Part shown: positions 48,076-53,044 of the stretch, in pieces
How the letters are laid out: the number at the start of each line of letters is the position of its first letter
Position numbering within the stretch: the first letter of the stretch is position 1
Source: a virus
Virus record (IMG/VR): IMGVR_UViG_3300044530_001358
Coordinates: 1-53,044 of that record
DNA length: 53,044 bases
Reading direction: 5' to 3' (one strand)
The notes under the pieces: model-generated
Databases searched by the model: none
What the model saw: the letters and a program-made list of their open reading frames with translations, nothing else
Told to the model about the DNA's origin: nothing
Program-made: the position numbers and the translations under genes

Positions 48076-49833
48076 CTATAATCCGAATCTTGATTTTTGT
48101 GCGTTATAGTTTTGTAGTACTTCTGATGAGGTTAGAGCTCTGTTATAACTTCTAACAACATCAATATCACCACTAAACGGAAGTCCATTATAAGTGTAGA
48201 ATAAACCAACTTTTGTGACAGCATTCTCAACATAAGATATTTCTCTTGTTACAGTATTTTCTTGTACTCCGTTTACGTATAAAACATTTAAATTATCAGA
48301 ACTTCTATGTGTTGCAACTATGTGATACCACACATTTAAAGATGGAGTCCAAGAAGTTGTTAAATAAACACCACTAACCATTGCCGCAATATTTTGTATA
48401 GTACCAATTTGTAAACTAAAACCTGTTCCCCAAGAAGGCATATTAGATATAATACCATGCCACCCATTAATAAATGAATTTGCATTAACCCACGCTTCCT
48501 GCGTAATATCGTTATTTAATAAGTTTAATTTATATCCGATATCTACATAATCATCCACACCATCAAATACAATTGACCCACCATCGTCAGAATTATATGT
48601 TGGCCCATTAACCAAGGTTCCATTATTTCCATAACCCGACACATCATACCAAGTTGTTCCTGTTGTTGGATAGGACGAGGGATATCCCGCGTCCAAATAT
48701 AAAACCAATCCCGATGTGACAATATTTTCACCTAAAAATCTTGGAAACATTGCTTGATAGTTTTGTATTATTTCTGATTGTGATAAAGGTTTATTATACA
48801 TTCTCATTACTGTAAAATCAACTTGATTGTATCCTATTACATTACCACCCCAGCTATAATCACTTGTTGCGGTTAAATTATTATCAATTCTCGATTGACT
48901 ATTTTTAAAATCAACTGTTTTTGTACTCCCTTGTTGCACCCCATTAACATAAATTTTGTAATATGTCCCATCATCAGAAGTCATTACCCAATTACACCAC
49001 TTATTTACCGCCGATGCATATACCCAAGCAGTTTCAGAATTATTCCATCCAATTTCAACACCTGGGCATTGACTACCTCCTGGGTTGTTTCTTGGTCCAA
49101 ATGTAAAGTTTGAAGAAATATTAGAAGGTTCATTAGCACTAATTAAACTGAAACCAGCCGCATTACCTTTTAATGCATCATAATTACATCCATTATAATT
49201 ACCATATATATATTTATAGGTTTGCGGTGTAGCATCGGGAGTGTACATATACATCCAGCACTCAATTGTCCAATCTATATCGTATTGGATATTATGTGTG
49301 AATCCAACCAAATCCTTAGGTACATCTATCCTATCGTCAATACCGTCCAGTTTGAAACAAGAAACACCTTCTGTGGTTCCAAAAGTTGGTCCATTTATTA
49401 AAACACCATTATTCCCGCGTGGACTCACATCATATAACACAGTATTTATGGTGGGATATGATGGAGTAAATGATGCGTCGATATTCATCGCTAACCCATC
49501 TGTAACAATTGCAGGATAATCAATATTGAAAACCATCTTGTCAGTTTGTGTTGCAAACCAATTTAAACATTGACCTGATGTTGTAAAACTTTGAACCCCA
49601 ATTGTATTGGTTAATGACACCAACTGAGACTCAGTCGATACGGTATAGATACTTGGACCACTAGTTTCTTTATTAAGATATATTGTATATCCTCCTGCTG
49701 GTGGAGTTATTCCATTATAATAACCAGTACTTGATGTCGGTCCTTTTCCAACATCACCAGTGCCAATCCAAAAGTTTCCTTTCTTAAGAGCTAGTGTTTC
49801 CGTACTTACGTTATATTTTATTGAGTTTGGCAT
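48076..49833 (-). CDS. Tail-fibre protein with two LamG domains, 585 aa
   Basis: The N-terminal 100 residues (KYNVSTETLALKKGNFWIGT, GDVGKGPTSSTGYYNGITPP) are nearly the same as in the next gene upstream and probably attach to the virion. Two concanavalin A-like/LamG_3 domains follow, each opening with DVSP/DVSG-x-GNNG-x-L-x-NGPT and FDGxDDRI/FDGVDDYVDIG and closing with MRMYNKPLSQSEIIQNYQ or VRSYNRALTSSEVLQNYNAQ. Such domains bind sugars and are common in phage receptor-binding proteins. Its ATG overlaps the upstream stop by 1 nt. Confidence 0.88.
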   Translation of the reverse strand: MPNSIKYNVSTETLALKKGNFWIGTGDVGKGPTSSTGYYNGITPPAGGYTIYLNKETSGPSIYTVSTESQLVSLTNTIGVQSFTTSGQCLNWFATQTDKMVFNIDYPAIVTDGLAMNIDASFTPSYPTINTVLYDVSPRGNNGVLINGPTFGTTEGVSCFKLDGIDDRIDVPKDLVGFTHNIQYDIDWTIECWMYMYTPDATPQTYKYIYGNYNGCNYDALKGNAAGFSLISANEPSNISSNFTFGPRNNPGGSQCPGVEIGWNNSETAWVYASAVNKWCNWVMTSDDGTYYKIYVNGVQQGSTKTVDFKNSQSRIDNNLTATSDYSWGGNVIGYNQVDFTVMRMYNKPLSQSEIIQNYQAMFPRFLGENIVTSGLVLYLDAGYPSSYPTTGTTWYDVSGYGNNGTLVNGPTYNSDDGGSIVFDGVDDYVDIGYKLNLLNNDITQEAWVNANSFINGWHGIISNMPSWGTGFSLQIGTIQNIAAMVSGVYLTTSWTPSLNVWYHIVATHRSSDNLNVLYVNGVQENTVTREISYVENAVTKVGLFYTYNGLPFSGDIDVVRSYNRALTSSEVLQNYNAQKSRFGL

Positions 49834-51320
49834 TATAGTCCGAATCTTGATTTAGTTGCGTTATAGTTTTGTGTTATTTCTGAGGCGGATAAGGCTCTGT
49901 TGTAAAGTTGGATAAGTGCTAAGTTTCCATCAAACCAATAAGAAGTTCCAGTAGTACCTATTGTAAATAAAGTATCTCCAGGGAAACTAACATCACTAGT
50001 GTATGTGTATACAGTATTATTAATATAAAGAGAGTTTACACCACCTTCTCTTTTACAAACAACATAATACCATTGGTTCGCTGTTAAAGTTGATGATACC
50101 GCTGCTTGCCCTCTGGTGCCTCTTGTAGTAAAAGTTAAATTAGCTGCACCAACACTAGTATTTGTCATCAAAGCCCAATAACTACTAAAAGCCTGCCACA
50201 CTATAGCACCAACGTTATTAAATGTTGGAAATTTAATTACTGTAATAAATGTAAAATTTTCAGTAATTCCTGTTAAATTTAGACTAGTCACTGTAGCATA
50301 ATCATCCACACCATCAAACACAATCGAACCACTATTAGCAGAACTAAATGTAGGTCCATTAACCAACGTTCCGTTATTACCATTTCCACTTAAGTCATAC
50401 CAAGGTGTAACTGTAGAATTATTGGAGTTTAAAGGAATTGTTGCAAATGAAGGTGAGAATCCAGCATCCAAATTAAGTGTTAATCCACTGGTTACAATAG
50501 ATTCATAATCTCTATTAAAAATCATTTTATCGGTTGGTACTGAAGCAAACCAATTCAAACAATTTCCTGATGTTGCAAGACCTGGCCCACCTGGCATTGA
50601 CCCTTCAGTTAGGGTAAATTCTGTCATTAAACATTCTGAACCAGCCGCTGAAGATTGGTCATAAATAAAAAAATATACTTTATCAATAACATTTGTAAAA
50701 GTCCAACTACATCTTTGCCAAGTTTGAGTTGGAGGAGCAAAATACCCATAAACCGAATATGCCTGAAAATTACCATTTACATCTCCGCTACCACCTTGGT
50801 TATTAAACCCAATATTAAACTGATTTGCGTTTGTTTGTCTATACCAAAATGAAAATGTATATGTAACACCAACAGTCATTGTAAAGGGACTTGGGTCGGT
50901 GTAAATATTCATCCCGCCGCCAGCAACAAATTTTGCCGCTTTGGTTGATGTTGAACCATAATATGGTTTATCATTTGTGATATCAACTATGGTTGGAAGA
51001 GTTCCGTAAGCACCTGTAAATGGAGCTATTGTTCCATCAGCAAAATTCCCACCATTGTTGTTTTTAATTAAGTTTGTTGAAACACTAAGTGTGTTTGTTA
51101 ATCCTGTTAGTTCAGCTTCAGTTGTCACCGTATATATTGATGGCCCACCACTCTCTTTATTAAGATAGATTGTAAATCCTCCTGTTGGTGGTGTGATACC
51201 ATTGTAGTATCCTGTTACGTTTGTTGGACCCTTTCCAACATCACCAGTTCCAATCCAAAAGTTTCCTTTTTTCAACGCTAGTGTTTCAGCACTTGTATTA
51301 TATTTGATGGCATTTGGCAT
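49833..51320 (-). CDS. Tail-fibre protein with one LamG domain, 495 aa
   Basis: The N-terminal virion-attachment-like domain (KYNTSAETLALKKGNFWIGT) is a paralogue of the downstream gene's. The middle (residues about 110-240) is an extra carbohydrate-binding-like beta domain (TYTFSFWYRQTNANQFNIGF). The C-terminal LamG domain has DLSGNGNNGTLVNGPTFSSA, SIVFDGVDDYATV and ends ALIQLYNRALSASEITQNYN, ATKSRFGL. The final KSRFGL is shared with its partner. Probably part of a receptor-binding tip. Confidence 0.88.
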   Translation of the reverse strand: MPNAIKYNTSAETLALKKGNFWIGTGDVGKGPTNVTGYYNGITPPTGGFTIYLNKESGGPSIYTVTTEAELTGLTNTLSVSTNLIKNNNGGNFADGTIAPFTGAYGTLPTIVDITNDKPYYGSTSTKAAKFVAGGGMNIYTDPSPFTMTVGVTYTFSFWYRQTNANQFNIGFNNQGGSGDVNGNFQAYSVYGYFAPPTQTWQRCSWTFTNVIDKVYFFIYDQSSAAGSECLMTEFTLTEGSMPGGPGLATSGNCLNWFASVPTDKMIFNRDYESIVTSGLTLNLDAGFSPSFATIPLNSNNSTVTPWYDLSGNGNNGTLVNGPTFSSANSGSIVFDGVDDYATVTSLNLTGITENFTFITVIKFPTFNNVGAIVWQAFSSYWALMTNTSVGAANLTFTTRGTRGQAAVSSTLTANQWYYVVCKREGGVNSLYINNTVYTYTSDVSFPGDTLFTIGTTGTSYWFDGNLALIQLYNRALSASEITQNYNATKSRFGL

Positions 51321-51329
51321 TATAATCCA

Positions 51330-51695
51330 TTAATTTGGATAAACTTGGAATGATTCTGGTTCATCTTCGGTTGCTTCAGTAAAGTCACCCTCTATGTACC
51401 AAAAGGTGGGATTATTGTATTCGGCATACTTTACTTCAGCAACATCACTATCATAATAATTATTTATCATAATTTTATATGTCTCAGCAGTTTCTAAATT
51501 ATAGAACTGATAACCCCAAACTACATAAAAGTTTTGTAGTTCTGTTAACCACTGAGTTTCATCGGTTGTTTGATAAAGATTAGGTTGTCCGCTTGACATC
51601 TCTTGGTCGGGATTTACTGAACCCCAAGCACATACTCTACTATTGGTATATGCTATAAAATAAGTTGTATCTGTTGGGTATTTTATTTCTTGCAT
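51330..51695 (-). CDS. Small fibre-region protein, 121 aa
   Basis: Tyr/Asn/Thr-rich beta protein (TDTTYFIAYTNSRVCAWGSV, LQNFYVVWGYQFYNLETAET, NPTFWYIEGDFTEATEDEPE). No match to a known domain. Gaps of 9 and 11 nt to neighbours place it in the fibre operon, where it could be a chaperone or a tip accessory. Confidence 0.7.
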   Translation of the reverse strand: MQEIKYPTDTTYFIAYTNSRVCAWGSVNPDQEMSSGQPNLYQTTDETQWLTELQNFYVVWGYQFYNLETAETYKIMINNYYDSDVAEVKYAEYNNPTFWYIEGDFTEATEDEPESFQVYPN

Positions 51696-51706
51696 AATTA
51701 TCTATT

Positions 51707-53044
51707 TTATAATTGTCCTCCATCTGTTATGGTCCAGTTATTAGGTGAACCTGTTAATATATTTTTACCTGATTGTGCGGTTGAGTTGTATTTGATTGAA
51801 CCAAAAGTTATATTTATATTTGGTTTAACAGCTCTTGAACTCCATCCATTGTATATGCTATCAAGGTTTGCGGCTGAATAGTTGGCTGCGGTTTTTCCCG
51901 CCATGAAACTCCCAAAGTTTGTCACATTTGATACGTTCCATCCTCCTATGTCTTGATTAAATGCCGTTGCACCTTCAAACATATGTTGCATATCTGTTAT
52001 ACCCGACACATTCCAATTGCCAATTGCTCCATTGAAATTGGGGCAATTTTGGAAGAAACGGTCAAAAAATGCACCCGCAGCAATCAAAGGGGCATCAGTT
52101 GCCGTAGCAGTTAAATTAGTACATCCTCTAAATACCCTAAATTCATTAATTTCCAAACCTTCCCATTGGAATACATTTAACATCTTTAATAAATCACCAC
52201 CTTCATTAAACGCCCAATTTCTAAGATTGCCAACCGTACTAATTGTATACGTACCCGCAGTTGCATAAGTATGAATTGCTAAAGTGTGATTGGTTATGGT
52301 TTCAACGGGTGTACCATCTCCCCAATTTACCGTGAAATATAATCCCGTAGAACTTATTAACGGCATTCTGAACTGAGTAGACGTAGATACTCCCGCATTG
52401 TCAGTCTTAACACTAAACTGAAAAGTTTCGGCTCTTAAGACACCACCATCTGTTATGGTCCAGTTATTAGGTGAGTTATCTAATATATCTTTACCTGCTT
52501 GACCTGCTGTTGTGTATAATATATTTCCAAAATCAATAGTCAAATTTGGTTTTAATGTTAACTGACTCCATCCATTATATAGGCTATCGAGATTTGATGG
52601 GGAATAGTTGGCGGCAGTTTTACCAATCATGAAGTTAACAAAATTTGTAACATTAGAAACATTCCAACTTCCAATATCTTGGTTGAATGCGGTTGAATTG
52701 CTAAACATATTTTGCATAGTAGTAACATTAGAAACATTCCAACTTCCAATATCTTGGTTGAATGCGGTTGAAAGGCTAAACATATTTTGCATAGTAGTAA
52801 CATTAGAAACATTCCAACTTCCAATTGGTTGATTAAATGCCGTTGCACCTTCAAACATATGTTGCATATCTGTTATACCCGACACATTCCAATTGCCAAT
52901 TGCTCCATTGAAATTGGGGCAATTTTGGAAGAAACGGTCCAAAGTTGTAGTCGTAATTAAAGGTGCGTCCGTTGCTGTTGCGGTTAAATTAGTGCATCCC
53001 CTAAATGCTCTAAATTCATTAATTTCCAACCCTGCCCATTGAAA
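51707..53044 (-). CDS. BspA-like (DUF285) repeat and PKD protein, partial
   Basis: The frame continues through the right edge, so the N-terminus is missing; about 446 codons are visible. Repeats of 25 residues (FNQDIGSWNVSNVTTMQNMF) are the DUF285/BspA-like type, a leucine-rich-repeat relative often found in surface proteins. A PKD-like module follows (VNWGDGTPVETITNHTLAIH, TYATAGTYTIST), then a second DUF285 block. Both blocks end in NNWTITDGG. The architecture is a tandem duplication of about 720 bp. It is the most upstream fibre gene visible and likely contacts receptors. Confidence 0.85.
   Translation of the reverse strand, partial: FQWAGLEINEFRAFRGCTNLTATATDAPLITTTTLDRFFQNCPNFNGAIGNWNVSGITDMQHMFEGATAFNQPIGSWNVSNVTTMQNMFSLSTAFNQDIGSWNVSNVTTMQNMFSNSTAFNQDIGSWNVSNVTNFVNFMIGKTAANYSPSNLDSLYNGWSQLTLKPNLTIDFGNILYTTAGQAGKDILDNSPNNWTITDGGVLRAETFQFSVKTDNAGVSTSTQFRMPLISSTGLYFTVNWGDGTPVETITNHTLAIHTYATAGTYTISTVGNLRNWAFNEGGDLLKMLNVFQWEGLEINEFRVFRGCTNLTATATDAPLIAAGAFFDRFFQNCPNFNGAIGNWNVSGITDMQHMFEGATAFNQDIGGWNVSNVTNFGSFMAGKTAANYSAANLDSIYNGWSSRAVKPNINITFGSIKYNSTAQSGKNILTGSPNNWTITDGGQL
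52651..52875. repeat. Three 75-bp tandem repeats (DUF285 units)
   Basis: Copies start at 52651, 52726 and 52801 with exact 75-bp spacing; the first two are almost identical at DNA level and the third diverges at its end. Each encodes one 25-residue BspA-like repeat. Confidence 0.9.

Noticed and set aside
1-53044. Stop-codon reassignment as in some large gut phages
   Set aside because: Genes end cleanly at TAA or TAG, and reading through these stops would enter neighbouring genes or terminators.
1-53044. tRNA or rRNA genes, integrase or attachment sites
   Set aside because: No cloverleaf-like sequence, CCA-type ends or recombinase gene were recognised by eye; a dedicated RNA search could not be run.

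Overview
The window reads as one end-to-end stretch of a large, AT-rich tailed-phage (Caudoviricetes) genome that infects a member of the Bacteroidota, probably a flavobacterium-like host. The phage evidence is a T4-type gp46/gp47 (SbcC/SbcD-like) pair, a DnaG-type primase, a RuvC-like resolvase, a RecB-like nuclease, a phage-style amidase with membrane partners, LamG tail-fibre proteins, DUF3310, two GIY-YIG homing endonucleases and dozens of tightly packed small genes. The host evidence is A-rich leaders without Shine-Dalgarno sequences, TAnnTTTG promoter elements, a sigma factor close to the Bacteroidota primary sigma, a small Hc1-like histone and a large PKD-type exported protein of the kind common in that phylum. 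No terminase, portal, capsid, DNA polymerase or tRNA gene was recognised, so this is only part of the genome. Stop codons look standard (TAA mostly, some TAG).

Layout. 1-4224 (minus): 5' part of a very large exported multi-Ig/PKD protein that runs off the left edge. 4330-7150 (minus): late-looking operon with a membrane-hairpin protein, a peptidoglycan-binding-like protein and a DHH phosphoesterase. 7207-9481 (minus): DNA methyltransferase, DUF3310 and small genes. 9512-14932: a WCT-motif protein (minus), then a plus-strand block with a GIY-YIG nuclease, MSGCGCK microprotein, unknowns and a HELMH metallopeptidase. 14929-22496 (mostly minus): glutaredoxin, thioredoxin, a second WCT-motif protein fused to leucine-rich repeats, Dam-type methylase, DnaJ, Hc1-like protein and small genes. 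22549-26657: acidic prohead/structural-type proteins and spanin-like membrane proteins. 26650-28232: amidase endolysin and membrane proteins (lysis region). 28300-38271 (minus): sigma factor and the replication/recombination block (gp46, gp47, PD-(D/E)XK nuclease, primase, RuvC-like). 38291-53044 (minus): GIY-YIG nuclease, a 735-aa structural protein, four Thr-Pro-repeat fibre-like proteins, two tandem LamG proteins and a BspA/DUF285-PKD protein that runs off the right edge.

The most interesting system is a family of otherwise unrelated proteins that share a short N-terminal amphipathic segment ending in [VIL][IL]xEQ or IxEG. This matches the [L/I]-x-E cleavage rule of T4-type prohead protease. 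The carriers are two WCT-motif proteins, a HELMH metallopeptidase, a membrane-hairpin (pre-toxin-like) protein and a peptidoglycan-binding-like protein. I infer that they may be packaged into the capsid and injected with the DNA. Several of these genes, and many structural genes, have an exact TATTTATA box just upstream, while replication genes and the exported protein carry host-type TAnnTTTG boxes; this suggests two promoter classes.

No stretch above 300 bases lacks a gene. The largest empty gaps are about 130 bp (14044-14173) and 110 bp (47516-47625), and they hold terminator or promoter-like sequence only.
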